Source: JAILLW01 sp045640905 (GTDB taxonomy: Bacteria > Bacillota > Clostridia > Lachnospirales > Lachnospiraceae). Taken from it: DNA of 34,273 nucleotides. The notes below the pieces were generated by a model that saw only the letters and a list, made by a program, of their open reading frames with translations, did no database searches and had not been told where the DNA came from. Positions 9,136 through 17,298 of the stretch are shown here, one piece after another. The DNA lies in assembly GCA_045640905.1 (NCBI GenBank), contig JAZUFW010000036.1, positions 1 to 34,273 on the forward strand. Direction: 5' to 3'. A program made the position numbers and the translations under genes. The stretch's first letter is position 1; each line of letters opens with the position of its first letter.

Positions 9136-9888
9136 ATGGGATTTTTTTCAGATTTGAAAGATGATTTATCACAGGCAGTTAACGAATTAAAGCCTGAAGA
9201 AGAGATAGTACCGGAAAAAGTTGAACAGGAAGAGTTCGAAGGAGAAATCTCTTTCGAAGATGATTTTTTGAATAAAGCATCAGAAGAGGTTCCCGAAGAT
9301 ATAGAATCATTACTTGACAAGATTGATGCCGGTGAAGTTGCCGCAGAACCTGTAGTTGAAGAAACTTTTGTCCCCGAGGAGCCGGTTGTAAAGGCCCCCG
9401 AAATTTCCATTCCGAACAGAGTTGCTACAGATGAGGTTTCCGTTATTATGGATTCCATGATTATCAACGGTAATATGGCAACCGAAGGTTCTTTGGAAAT
9501 CAGAGGTTCCGTAGTCGGTAATGTTGAAGTATTGGGTAAACTCAATATTACAGGTACCATCCAGGGTGATTCATCTGCTTCCGAAGTATTTGCTGAGGGC
9601 GCAAAGATTACAGGTGAAGTTAAGTCAATGGGTACCATCAAGGTTGGACAGTCAACCGTTATTATCGGTAATGTAACCGCTACGTCCGCAGTTATTGCAG
9701 GCGCCATAAAGGGTGATATCGATGTTAAGGGACCGGTTATTTTGGATGCTTCAGCCATTGTTATGGGCGACATTAAGTCTAAATCAGTTCAGATTAATAA
9801 CGGAGCCGTTATCGAAGGTATGTGTTCTCAGTGCTATGCTGAGGTTAATCCTACAAGCTTCTTTGAAGAATTAAAGAAGATGAGATAA
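9136..9888 (+). CDS. Bactofilin (polymer-forming cytoskeletal protein)
   Basis: 250 residues. The first ~100 are acidic and low in complexity (Glu/Pro/Val-rich linker). Residues ~103-225 form the bactofilin (DUF583) right-handed beta-helix, seen as short repeats of hydrophobic strands and glycines such as GSLEIRGSVVGNV, GKLNITGTIQGD and GTIKVGQSTVIIGNV. The C-terminal tail has a C-x-x-C pair (230 and 233) and a basic end. Bactofilins self-assemble into filaments without nucleotide and often place cell-wall enzymes at defined sites; the deacetylase gene just upstream fits that role. The domain is standard, while the long acidic N-terminal extension is more than a minimal bactofilin carries. 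A clear GGAGG (9122-9126) sets ATG 9136. Confidence 0.9.
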   Translation: MGFFSDLKDDLSQAVNELKPEEEIVPEKVEQEEFEGEISFEDDFLNKASEEVPEDIESLLDKIDAGEVAAEPVVEETFVPEEPVVKAPEISIPNRVATDEVSVIMDSMIINGNMATEGSLEIRGSVVGNVEVLGKLNITGTIQGDSSASEVFAEGAKITGEVKSMGTIKVGQSTVIIGNVTATSAVIAGAIKGDIDVKGPVILDASAIVMGDIKSKSVQINNGAVIEGMCSQCYAEVNPTSFFEELKKMR

Positions 9889-9929
9889 GGCCGTAAATTG
9901 AATAACGCAAAACAAGGAGCATCGATACT

Positions 9930-10625
9930 ATGAAACGTATAATGTTGAAATTGAGCGGAGAGGCACTGGCCGGAGACAAACATACGGGGTATGACGAGCC
10001 GACCGTCAGAGAAGTTGCATTGCAGGTTAAGCAGCTGGTTGATGCAGGCTATGAAGTAGGAATTGTAACCGGGGGAGGAAACTTCTGGAGAGGACGTACT
10101 TCCGAAAACATTGACAGAACAAAGTCAGATCAGATTGGTATGTTGGCCACTGTCATGAACTGCATATATGTTTCCGAGATATTCAGATCGGTCGGAATGA
10201 AAACAGCTATCCTGACGCCTTTTGAAGTCGGATCATTTACCAAACTGTTTTCAAAGGACAGAGCGAACAAGTATTTTTCAAGAGGAATGGTGGTATTTTT
10301 TGCGGGAGGAACGGGACATCCGTACTTCTCAACAGACACAGGCGTGGTACTCAGAGCTGTAGAAATAGAAGCCGAGGTTATTTTACTTGCTAAGTCTATT
10401 GACGGCGTATATGATTCGGATCCGAAGGCTAATCCGAATGCTAAAAAATACGATGAAATCAGCATAGATGACGTGATTAAGCAGAACCTTCAGGTGGTTG
10501 ACATGACAGCTTCCATTTTGGCCAGAGATAATAAGATGCCGATGTGGGTGTTCGGACTTAATGAACCGAACAGCATAGTAAATACAATGAATGGAAAATT
10601 TACGGGAACGAAGGTAACCGTATAG
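9930..10625 (+). CDS. pyrH: UMP kinase
   Basis: 231 residues, close to the usual length of bacterial UMP kinase. It transfers phosphate from ATP to UMP in pyrimidine nucleotide synthesis and belongs to the amino-acid-kinase fold. Visible signatures are KLSGEAL at 7-13 (phosphate-binding), GGGNFWRG at 48-55, GGTGHPYFSTDT at 126-137 and DGVYDSDPK at 158-166. ATG 9930 is preceded by AAGGAG (9914-9919). The stop overlaps the ribosome binding site of frr, 8 nt away. In many Firmicutes the gene follows rpsB-tsf; here the upstream neighbour is a bactofilin. Confidence 0.97.
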   Translation: MKRIMLKLSGEALAGDKHTGYDEPTVREVALQVKQLVDAGYEVGIVTGGGNFWRGRTSENIDRTKSDQIGMLATVMNCIYVSEIFRSVGMKTAILTPFEVGSFTKLFSKDRANKYFSRGMVVFFAGGTGHPYFSTDTGVVLRAVEIEAEVILLAKSIDGVYDSDPKANPNAKKYDEISIDDVIKQNLQVVDMTASILARDNKMPMWVFGLNEPNSIVNTMNGKFTGTKVTV

Positions 10626-10633
10626 GAGGGTAT

Positions 10634-11185
10634 ATGAGCGAAAAAGTTAAAGTATATGAAGAAAAAATGGCAAAGAGTGTTGAGCATCTGAACTCGGATT
10701 ATCAGGGAATAAGAGCAGGAAGAGCCAACCCTCATGTGCTTGATAAGCTTAAGGTAGATTATTACGGAACACCGACTCCCTTACAGCAGGTAGGCAATGT
10801 TTCGGTTCCGGAACCTCGAATGATACAGATTGCTCCTTGGGAGAAATCTTTGATAAAGGATATCGAAAAGGCTATTATGGCATCGGATATCGGAATCACA
10901 CCTTCAAACGACGGAGCGGTAATCAGACTTGTTTTCCCTGAACTTACAGAGGAACGTCGTAAGGATTTGGCCAAGGATGTAAAGAAAAAGGCTGAAGATT
11001 GTAAGGTTGCCATCAGAAATATTCGTCGTGACGGAAATGACGCATTCAAGAAACTTCCCAAGACTGAGGTTTCTGAGGATGAAGTTAAGGATTTGGAAGA
11101 TGAACTTCAGAAGCTGACAGATAAGTACATCAAGGATGTTGATAAGTTGGCAGATGAAAAGACCGCGGAGATTATGACGGTATAA
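10634..11185 (+). CDS. frr: Ribosome recycling factor
   Basis: 183 residues, a normal length. With EF-G it splits post-termination ribosomes so subunits can be reused. Family features are the N-terminal helix ending in IRAGRANPHVLDKLKVDYYG (residues ~26-45), the domain II segment TPLQQVGNVSVPEPRMI, and the long C-terminal helices with RRDGNDAFKK and a DLEDELQKLTDKY stretch. TAGGAGGG directly ahead gives the ribosome binding site for ATG 10634. It is translationally close to pyrH. A strong hairpin follows before uppS. Confidence 0.97.
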   Translation: MSEKVKVYEEKMAKSVEHLNSDYQGIRAGRANPHVLDKLKVDYYGTPTPLQQVGNVSVPEPRMIQIAPWEKSLIKDIEKAIMASDIGITPSNDGAVIRLVFPELTEERRKDLAKDVKKKAEDCKVAIRNIRRDGNDAFKKLPKTEVSEDEVKDLEDELQKLTDKYIKDVDKLADEKTAEIMTV

Positions 11186-11199
11186 CATTAAGAATTAGT

Positions 11200-11233
11200 G
11201 AGGGGCTTTGCGGAGTGTTTCCGAAAGCTCCTC
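11200..11233 (+). terminator. Intercistronic hairpin between frr and uppS
   Basis: GAGGGGCTTT (11200-11209) pairs with AAAGCTCCTC (11224-11233) with one G-U pair, and CGGA (11211-11214) pairs with TCCG (11220-11223) around a 5-nt loop, leaving one bulged G. The result is a near-continuous 14-bp stem. Only TTT follows, so it is a weak terminator at best. It may lower transcription into uppS, protect the frr mRNA end or guide processing. The structure is seen in the sequence; the function is inferred. Confidence 0.6.
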
Positions 11234-11253
11234 TTTGCGCTATGGTGAATTAA

Positions 11254-11982
11254 ATGAGTAATAAAACAGTTGAAAAGAAAATACCGAATCATGTTGCCAT
11301 AATTTTGGACGGCAACGGACGCTGGGCCAAATCAAAGGGGCTCCCGAGAAATATGGGACACGTTGAAGGTGCCAAACGCGTTGAAGAGATTTGTGAAATC
11401 GCATATAACATGGGAATCAATTATCTGACGGTGTATGCTTTCAGTACGGAAAACTGGAATCGTCCCAAAGATGAAGTAAAAGCCCTGATGAAACTGCTGC
11501 GCAATTATATGATTAATTGTATAGAGCGTTCTAACAAAAATAATATGTGTGTCAGGGTAATCGGTGACAAAACACGTCTCGATGACGATATACGCGAAAG
11601 CATCGAAAAACTTGAAGAGAGCACAAAGAACAATACCGGGCTTCATTTCCAGATTGCCATTAATTACGGTGGACGGGATGAGATTACCCGTGCGGTTAAG
11701 AAGGCAGCTTTGAAGGTAAAGGACGGAGAAATATCTCCTGATTCGATAGATGAATCACTGATAGAGAGCATGCTTGATACTCATGACATTCCGGATCCCG
11801 ATTTGCTGATCAGAACATGTAATGAGTTAAGAATCAGTAATTTCCTGCTTTGGCAGTTGGCATATACGGAGTTTTATTTTACGGAAGTACCCTGGCCTGC
11901 ATTTTCGAAAGAGGAATTGGAAAAGGCTGTAGATGCATATAATTTAAGAGATCGTAGATACGGTCTTGTTTCGGAGGAATAA
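11254..11982 (+). CDS. uppS: Isoprenyl transferase (undecaprenyl diphosphate synthase type)
   Basis: 242 residues. This cis-prenyltransferase extends farnesyl diphosphate with isopentenyl diphosphate to give the lipid carrier precursor for peptidoglycan. The N-terminal motif HVAIILDGNGRWAK (13-26) contains the catalytic Asp 19 and the conserved GNGR loop; GHVEGAKR follows. The C-terminal substrate-binding motif is present as PDLLIRTCNELRISNFLLWQ, keeping the key Arg, Glu, Arg and Ser although C-N replaces the commoner S-G or G-G. The ribosome binding site is weak (GGTGA just before), perhaps because the leader is occupied by the hairpin. cdsA starts 2 nt after the stop. Confidence 0.95.
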   Translation: MSNKTVEKKIPNHVAIILDGNGRWAKSKGLPRNMGHVEGAKRVEEICEIAYNMGINYLTVYAFSTENWNRPKDEVKALMKLLRNYMINCIERSNKNNMCVRVIGDKTRLDDDIRESIEKLEESTKNNTGLHFQIAINYGGRDEITRAVKKAALKVKDGEISPDSIDESLIESMLDTHDIPDPDLLIRTCNELRISNFLLWQLAYTEFYFTEVPWPAFSKEELEKAVDAYNLRDRRYGLVSEE

Positions 11983-11984
11983 AT

Positions 11985-12803
11985 ATGTTTCGAACACGTC
12001 TTCTAAGCAGTGTGGTTTTGGTAGCTTTTTTGCTGGCTACGATTATTCCGGGCGGTTACATTTTGGCAGCGGCATCTTTATTTTTGTCGGTGGTAGCTTT
12101 TCATGAGCTGATGAAAACAATGAAGATAAGCGAGACCAAAATGAGTCCCTTGGAAATTCTGGGAATAGTCGATATAGTCGCTTATTATATTGTGATGGTG
12201 TTTACGGAGGATAGAACCTGGCTTCTTTTTTGTATTTTTGCAGCACTTATGTCCTTCATGTTTGTATATGTCTTTACATTCCCGAAGTATAATGCAAAAG
12301 ACATAATGGAAACCTTCTTTTGCTATGCATATGCGCCCTTAATGTTGACTTTTGTATATCTGACCAGAGAACTTCCTTACGGACAGTATTCGGTCTGGAT
12401 GATTTTTGCTTCATCCTGGGGATGCGATACATGCGCATACTGTGTCGGAATGCTTTTGGGTAAACACAAGATGGCTCCGCGTCTCAGCCCCAAAAAGTCA
12501 ATAGAAGGTGCAATAGGCGGAGTGCTGGGATCTGCAATTATCGGCGGATTGTTTGCATTCTTTGTAGTAGAGAGCAGAATGGAAAATCAGCTTGTTACGA
12601 TTCCTTTTGCTGTTATAGCCGCTATCGGCGCCATGATTTCACAGGTGGGTGATTTGGCTGCTTCTGCCATAAAACGTAACCAGGATGTCAAAGATTACGG
12701 CAAACTGATACCGGGACATGGCGGAGTTATGGACAGATTTGATTCTGTTATTTTTACGGCTCCGATGATTTATTTTTTGACACTTTTGCTTATTCACGGC
12801 TAA
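11985..12803 (+). CDS. cdsA: Phosphatidate cytidylyltransferase (CDP-diglyceride synthase)
   Basis: 272 residues and highly hydrophobic with about seven to eight membrane helices. It makes CDP-diacylglycerol from phosphatidate and CTP, the branch point of phospholipid synthesis. The CDS signature S-x-x-K-R-x4-K-D-x-G-x-x-x-P-G-H-G-G-x-x-D-R-x-D is complete at residues 227-253. GGAGG at 11973-11977, inside the end of uppS, serves ATG 11985, so it is coupled to uppS. Confidence 0.96.
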   Translation: MFRTRLLSSVVLVAFLLATIIPGGYILAAASLFLSVVAFHELMKTMKISETKMSPLEILGIVDIVAYYIVMVFTEDRTWLLFCIFAALMSFMFVYVFTFPKYNAKDIMETFFCYAYAPLMLTFVYLTRELPYGQYSVWMIFASSWGCDTCAYCVGMLLGKHKMAPRLSPKKSIEGAIGGVLGSAIIGGLFAFFVVESRMENQLVTIPFAVIAAIGAMISQVGDLAASAIKRNQDVKDYGKLIPGHGGVMDRFDSVIFTAPMIYFLTLLLIHG

Positions 12804-12835
12804 GCCGAGAACATATCTTATAATGGAGATAAAGT

Positions 12836-13981
12836 ATGAAAAATATAGCTGTTTTGGGGTCTACCGGATCGATAGGCACTCAAACTCTTGACGTGGTCAG
12901 AAATAATAGTGATGAATTGAAGGTTGTAGGGCTTTGTGCCGGACGAAACATAGATTTGCTGGAGAAGCAGGCACGTGAATTTATGCCGAAGATTGCGGTA
13001 ATGGCTGACGAAGAAAAGGCAAAGGAACTCCGCGGCAGGCTCTCAGATACAAATATCAAGGTGCTTTCGGGCATGGAAGGCATGATTGAAATGTCGACGA
13101 TGGCCGAAGCGGATGTATTGGTTACGGCTATTGTCGGAATGATAGGAATTCGTCCTACCATAGCAGCCATTAAGGCGGGAAAAACTATAGCTTTGGCCAA
13201 CAAGGAAACCCTGGTTACGGCAGGACATATTATTATTCCTTTGGCTAAAGAACATAATGTTGCGATAGCTCCTGTTGATTCGGAACACAGTGCTATTTTC
13301 CAGTCTTTAAACGGGGAAAACCCCGAAAGAGTATCGAAAATACTGCTGACAGCTTCAGGCGGTCCGTTTAGAGGAATGAAGACCGAGGATTTGGTGGGCA
13401 AAACCAAATACGATGCGCTGAAGCATCCTAACTGGAATATGGGTCACAAAGTAACGATAGATTCGGCATCTTTGGTAAATAAGGGCCTGGAGGTTATGGA
13501 GGCCAGATGGCTGTTTAATGTCGGTCGTGACAAAATTCAGGTAGTAATTCATCCGCAAAGCATTATCCACTCAATGGTTGAGTACGTCGACGGAGGCATT
13601 ATGGCGCAGCTTGGCATGCCTGATATGAAACTGCCGATTCAATATGCGCTTTTTTATCCGGACAGACGCACCATGGATACCAAGAAGGTGGATTTCTTTG
13701 ATCTAAAGACGCTTACATTCGAAGAACCGGATATTGATACGTTCCGGGGGTTAAAGATGGCATATTCGGCCATGGATATCGGAGGCAGCATGCCGACCGT
13801 ATTTAATGCGGCCAATGAAAAAGCTGTAGAGATGTTCCTAAACGATAAAATACATTTCCTCGAAATATACGATTATATAGGAGAGGCGATGGCTAATCAT
13901 AAAGTGATTGAGAATCCTTCTTTGGAGGAAATACTGGAAACGGAAAAGGAAACATATGAGTTCCTGGCGCGGAGGAAATAA
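12836..13981 (+). CDS. dxr: 1-deoxy-D-xylulose 5-phosphate reductoisomerase
   Basis: 381 residues, the standard length. It carries out the NADPH-dependent rearrangement and reduction of DXP to MEP, the committed step of the non-mevalonate isoprenoid pathway that feeds uppS. The nucleotide-binding loop GSTGSIG is at 8-14, ANKETLVTAG at 121-130, the metal ligands in PVDSEH (Asp 148, Glu 150) with Glu 219 in NKGLEVME, and the substrate loop HPNWNMGHKVTIDSAS at 197-212. ATG 12836 follows TGGAG about 9 nt upstream. The stop is directly followed by the TTG start of rseP. Confidence 0.97.
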   Translation: MKNIAVLGSTGSIGTQTLDVVRNNSDELKVVGLCAGRNIDLLEKQAREFMPKIAVMADEEKAKELRGRLSDTNIKVLSGMEGMIEMSTMAEADVLVTAIVGMIGIRPTIAAIKAGKTIALANKETLVTAGHIIIPLAKEHNVAIAPVDSEHSAIFQSLNGENPERVSKILLTASGGPFRGMKTEDLVGKTKYDALKHPNWNMGHKVTIDSASLVNKGLEVMEARWLFNVGRDKIQVVIHPQSIIHSMVEYVDGGIMAQLGMPDMKLPIQYALFYPDRRTMDTKKVDFFDLKTLTFEEPDIDTFRGLKMAYSAMDIGGSMPTVFNAANEKAVEMFLNDKIHFLEIYDYIGEAMANHKVIENPSLEEILETEKETYEFLARRK

Positions 13982-15037
13982 TTGGTAGTTTCAATTCTTT
14001 TGTTTTTACTGATATTTTGTATATTGGTGGTTTCACATGAATTCGGACATTATATTGTCGGCAAAAAGAACGGCATTCATGCAACCGAATTTTTCATTGG
14101 TGTAGGACCGAAACTTTTCAAATGGAATCATGATAATACCGAATTTTCGGTGAGGTTGCTGCCTTTCGGGGGAGCGTGTGTGTTCGAAGGCTTGGACGAG
14201 GTTGAGGAAAAGGCTTTGGCTGAACCCAAGGAAGGCTCGTTTTTAAAGGCTACCGTTTGGCAAAGATTTGCTACTACCATAGCAGGCCCGTTATTTAATG
14301 TGATATTGGCATATATCATGGGCGTAATAATGGCTTCCGTCAGCGGAGCGGTTATTCCGCAGATTCGGGAGGTTTTGGCTGATTCCGGTGCGGAAGAAGC
14401 AGGACTTATGCCCGGTGATATTATTGTTAAATTAAACGGACACAGTATTCATTTGGCAAATGAGGTTTCATTCACTTCGTTTTATTCCGAGGGGGATCCG
14501 ATGAAAATAACCGTGAAACGAAACGGTGAAAAGTTATCGTTTGTGGTTACTCCGAAATATGACGAAGAAGCCGGCAGATACTATATCGGCATAACCAATG
14601 GGCAGTATATTGAGTTAAATGCCGTTGAATCTTTGAAATACGGGTTTTATAACGTTGAATACATTTTGAGGTCTACGGTAGAAGGCCTAAGGATGCTGTT
14701 TGGCGGACGCTTGGGCAAGGATGATTTGGCAGGTCCTGTCGGCATGGTTCAACTGGTTGATGAAAATGTCGATTACTATAAGCAATACGGTGTTTTGCCT
14801 GTCGTAATGTCGATGATAAATCTGTGCATGCTCCTGTCTGCTAACCTGGCAGTCATGAATATTATCCCGATTCCGGGGTTGGACGGAGGTCGTTTGTTAC
14901 TTTTGATCATAGAGCTGATACGAGGCAAACCGATTCCTCCGGAAAAGGAAGGATACGTGAATTTAGTGGGTATGCTGTTCATTTTGGCATTGTCGGTATT
15001 CATTCTTTTTAACGATATATCGAAGTTTTTCAGATAG
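13982..15037 (+). CDS. rseP: Site-2 intramembrane zinc metalloprotease (RseP/RasP family)
   Basis: 351 residues. The family cleaves membrane proteins such as anti-sigma factors and leftover signal peptides inside the bilayer. The zinc motif H-E-F-G-H is at 19-23 in the first helix. A single PDZ domain spans about 125-190 (with GAEEAGLMPGDIIVKLNG), and the second active-site motif NIIPIPGLDGG at 293-303 provides Asp 301. Further helices are near 97-118, 274-310 and 326-343. The start is TTG 13982, adjoining the dxr stop; GGAGG at 13971-13975 with a 6-nt spacer decides it. It is the last gene of this operon segment, closed by the terminator at 15046. Confidence 0.95.
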   Translation: MVVSILLFLLIFCILVVSHEFGHYIVGKKNGIHATEFFIGVGPKLFKWNHDNTEFSVRLLPFGGACVFEGLDEVEEKALAEPKEGSFLKATVWQRFATTIAGPLFNVILAYIMGVIMASVSGAVIPQIREVLADSGAEEAGLMPGDIIVKLNGHSIHLANEVSFTSFYSEGDPMKITVKRNGEKLSFVVTPKYDEEAGRYYIGITNGQYIELNAVESLKYGFYNVEYILRSTVEGLRMLFGGRLGKDDLAGPVGMVQLVDENVDYYKQYGVLPVVMSMINLCMLLSANLAVMNIIPIPGLDGGRLLLLIIELIRGKPIPPEKEGYVNLVGMLFILALSVFILFNDISKFFR

Positions 15038-15045
15038 AATTTTTG

Positions 15046-15104
15046 AATCCATTGTTACTTTTTCACAAAACTTTTTCTTTGTGAAAAATGACAATGGATT
15101 TTTT
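15046..15104 (+). terminator. Intrinsic terminator after rseP
   Basis: A two-part stem: AATCCATTGT (15046-15055) pairs perfectly with ACAATGGATT (15091-15100), and inside it TTTTTCACA (15059-15067) pairs with TGTGAAAAA (15080-15088). A run of T follows (15099-15104). This ends the pyrH-rseP transcription unit and separates it from the phosphatase-kinase pair. Confidence 0.85.
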
Positions 15105-15199
15105 GTTGCTCTTTTCATAATATTTTCTTATCAGATTTTCAACACGAATCTCATCGTAATTTCTCCATAGTTAATTAAAGACATTTTTAGGAGGTTATT

Positions 15200-15907
15200 T
15201 TGAAATTTATTTCCGGTGCGTATTGGGATGCCGGACCTCTTTCCGTTAACGAAGACTCACTGCTTCTTAATGTGGTAAAGACTGCTTCGGGCAGAGTGGT
15301 TTTTGCTGCAGTGGCCGACGGAGTGGGCAGTTTATCCGAGGGGGAGGTGGCATCCGGCTACATTTTGGAATCATTGAACAATGTTTTTTATACACAACTG
15401 ATTCCTCTTATTGAGAAACGAAAAGGAACAAAAAGGATAATTCGATGTCTGCACAGAAGTCTGTATGAGATAAATGATGACTTCAACAAATATTGCGCTT
15501 TTTCCGGCTCAAAATTGGGAAGTACGCTGACATTTTTTCTGATTTTTTCGGGCAAATATATATGTTTTCATTTGGGGGATTCGGGTGCGTTTTTGTTCCG
15601 TAAGGGCGAATCAAAGAGCCTATGCCGAAAGCATTCCGTTAAGAATGGAAGCATTAGTCGCCTTCTGGGAAGTTTTGCCTTTTTTGAACCTGATATTTAC
15701 AAAGGGTATCTTCATGCCGGTATGGGAATATTGCTGGCTACCGATGGGTTTTATACCAAGATACACGATATGGATTACATGTTTAATCCCGATGACATCC
15801 GATGTGAAGAACAGATTGAAAAGAGGCTGTATGAAGTAGGAATGCAGATTAAAAAGAAAGGGCAGGATGATAATGCGAGTGCGTTATATATAAAATGCTG
15901 CAGGTAA
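15200..15907 (+). CDS. PP2C-family protein serine/threonine phosphatase
   Basis: 235 residues, a stand-alone PP2C domain without membrane segments. Metal-binding motifs are all visible: NEDS at 17-20, VADGVG at 38-43 (Asp 40), GDSG at 126-129, ATDGF at 180-184 (Asp 182) and GQDDNAS at 221-227 (Asp 224). The S-x-L-G-S-T-L strand before GDSG is also typical. It is expected to remove phosphate from Ser/Thr residues, most simply those added by the kinase encoded 6 nt downstream. The start is TTG 15200, chosen because AGGAGG (15189-15194) lies 5 nt before it. No convincing promoter was found in 15105-15189, though one must exist unless the terminator is leaky. Confidence 0.9.
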   Translation: MKFISGAYWDAGPLSVNEDSLLLNVVKTASGRVVFAAVADGVGSLSEGEVASGYILESLNNVFYTQLIPLIEKRKGTKRIIRCLHRSLYEINDDFNKYCAFSGSKLGSTLTFFLIFSGKYICFHLGDSGAFLFRKGESKSLCRKHSVKNGSISRLLGSFAFFEPDIYKGYLHAGMGILLATDGFYTKIHDMDYMFNPDDIRCEEQIEKRLYEVGMQIKKKGQDDNASALYIKCCR

Positions 15908-15913
15908 CGAAGT

Positions 15914-17227
15914 ATGGATAAATTATTCGGAAAGTATGAAATAGAACGCAAAATAGGCGAAGGTGCTTTTTCGGGCGTATATCTGGTAAAAGACTGCAAT
16001 ATAAATCGTCTTCTGGCCATGAAAAAAATGAAATCCAAAGAACCGAGTCTTGATGAAGTTACTTTTTTAAAGGATTTGCAGTGCCCCGGGCTTCCGGCAC
16101 TCTATGATTTCAGGAAAAAGGACGATGAGGTCTACATATTTATGGAGTATGTAGACGGAATATCCCTGAGGGAATATTTGGATAAAAACGGCAAGGTTCC
16201 GCTCAAGAAAGCTATTCGATGGATTGATGAAACAGCCCGTATAATCGAGTACCTTCACGAGCGAAAGCCGTCATTGATTTACAGTGATTTAAAACCTGAA
16301 AATATCATGATAGATCGTCGGGAATGCATATACATAATAGATTTGGGCGGAGCCTATTTGAGAACGCATAATCTTCATGAAAAGAAGAACAATTACGGTA
16401 CACCGGGTTTTTCCGCTCCCGAGATAATGAAGGGGCAAAAGGCCGAAAAGAGTTCGGATATTTTCAGTATCGGAGCCGTGTTTCACGAAATGCTGACAGG
16501 GGTTAATCCTGTGAAACCGCCGTTTGTCAGACATTCATTGAGAACGTATGACAAATCGATTCCGAGCGGAATTGAATATATCGTGGACAAATGTTTAAAA
16601 CCTCAGGCAAAGGAAAGATATCAGGTGACGGAAGATTTTCGAAAAGATCTTTCAAATTATAAGTCGATTAAGCAATATCGGAGGATCATTTTTGGCGCAG
16701 AGAAAATGACAGTAGTGTCACTTTACCTCCTTTCTCTGGTGCTGCTTTTCTATCCTTTGATCAAGGGAATCCCGGAAGCGGATTTTCCGTTTCCGTTCAT
16801 AATACGACCGATGCTTATATTTATATTTGCTTTTGTTTTGCACAGAAAATGGCTATATGCCGGAAGGGAGAAAATAATGAAAATAGAAAAGAAAGTTTTT
16901 TTATCGGACAAGAAATATTCAGGGATGCTTTTTGCCGTGTTTTTCGCGCTGGGTTCTTTGGCGTCGCTTTTGATAGGCTCGGTGGGAAGTGTGAACGCCG
17001 AGGCAAAGGAAAATACAGAGCCCTTGTGGGTGAATGTCTGTGACGAAAATGAGAGAAACATCCTAAATAAAAGCGGAGAAACATATGCTGTAAGTGATAA
17101 GGTCAGATTGGAAATACCGTGCGGTTATCTGCCCGAAGATGAAGTGTCCGTGACGGTTGTTTGCGAAGACAAAAGAGGAAAAAAATATGTTTCCGATCCC
17201 TTTAAGATTATGAATGAATGCCAATAA
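15914..17227 (+). CDS. Membrane serine/threonine protein kinase with extracytoplasmic C-terminal domain
   Basis: 437 residues. The kinase domain (about 8-250) has the glycine loop GEGAFSGV (15-22), the ATP lysine in AMKK (Lys 37), the catalytic loop YSDLKPEN (123-130, Asp 125, Asn 130; the usual Arg before Asp is Ser), DLG instead of DFG (143-145), and GTPGFSAPE (162-170). Three membrane helices follow (about 265-284, 293-311, 336-361); the basic loop between the second and third suggests that the last ~75 residues lie outside the cell. That tail is beta-rich with four cysteines (376, 403, 417, 436) and is not a PASTA repeat. ATG 15914 has only a weak ribosome binding site, so translation is probably coupled to the phosphatase. 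Confidence 0.88.
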   Translation: MDKLFGKYEIERKIGEGAFSGVYLVKDCNINRLLAMKKMKSKEPSLDEVTFLKDLQCPGLPALYDFRKKDDEVYIFMEYVDGISLREYLDKNGKVPLKKAIRWIDETARIIEYLHERKPSLIYSDLKPENIMIDRRECIYIIDLGGAYLRTHNLHEKKNNYGTPGFSAPEIMKGQKAEKSSDIFSIGAVFHEMLTGVNPVKPPFVRHSLRTYDKSIPSGIEYIVDKCLKPQAKERYQVTEDFRKDLSNYKSIKQYRRIIFGAEKMTVVSLYLLSLVLLFYPLIKGIPEADFPFPFIIRPMLIFIFAFVLHRKWLYAGREKIMKIEKKVFLSDKKYSGMLFAVFFALGSLASLLIGSVGSVNAEAKENTEPLWVNVCDENERNILNKSGETYAVSDKVRLEIPCGYLPEDEVSVTVVCEDKRGKKYVSDPFKIMNECQ

Positions 17228-17231
17228 CGTA

Positions 17232-17260
17232 TTGTAAATTTTGTCCTAAAAACGTATACT
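17232..17260 (+). promoter_or_regulatory. Predicted sigma-A promoter for ispG
   Basis: TTGTAA (17232-17237) and TATACT (17255-17260) are separated by exactly 17 nt, starting 4 nt after the kinase stop codon. The likely transcription start near 17267 gives a leader of about 32 nt before the ispG ATG. This would let ispG-polC be expressed independently of the kinase pair. Confidence 0.6.
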
Positions 17261-17298
17261 TTTTTAATGTGGCGTGTTTGTCTATGAAAGGAAATATC

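Noticed and set aside
9117..9773. Open - strand frame of 218 codons opposite the bactofilin gene
   Set aside because: The + strand bactofilin has a clear ribosome binding site and recognisable domain; the opposite frame has low-complexity Ser/Thr/Ile composition and no start signal.
17218..17298. 27-codon N-terminal extension of ispG
   Set aside because: It overlaps the kinase end and the predicted promoter; ATG 17299 has a good ribosome binding site and fits the family length.
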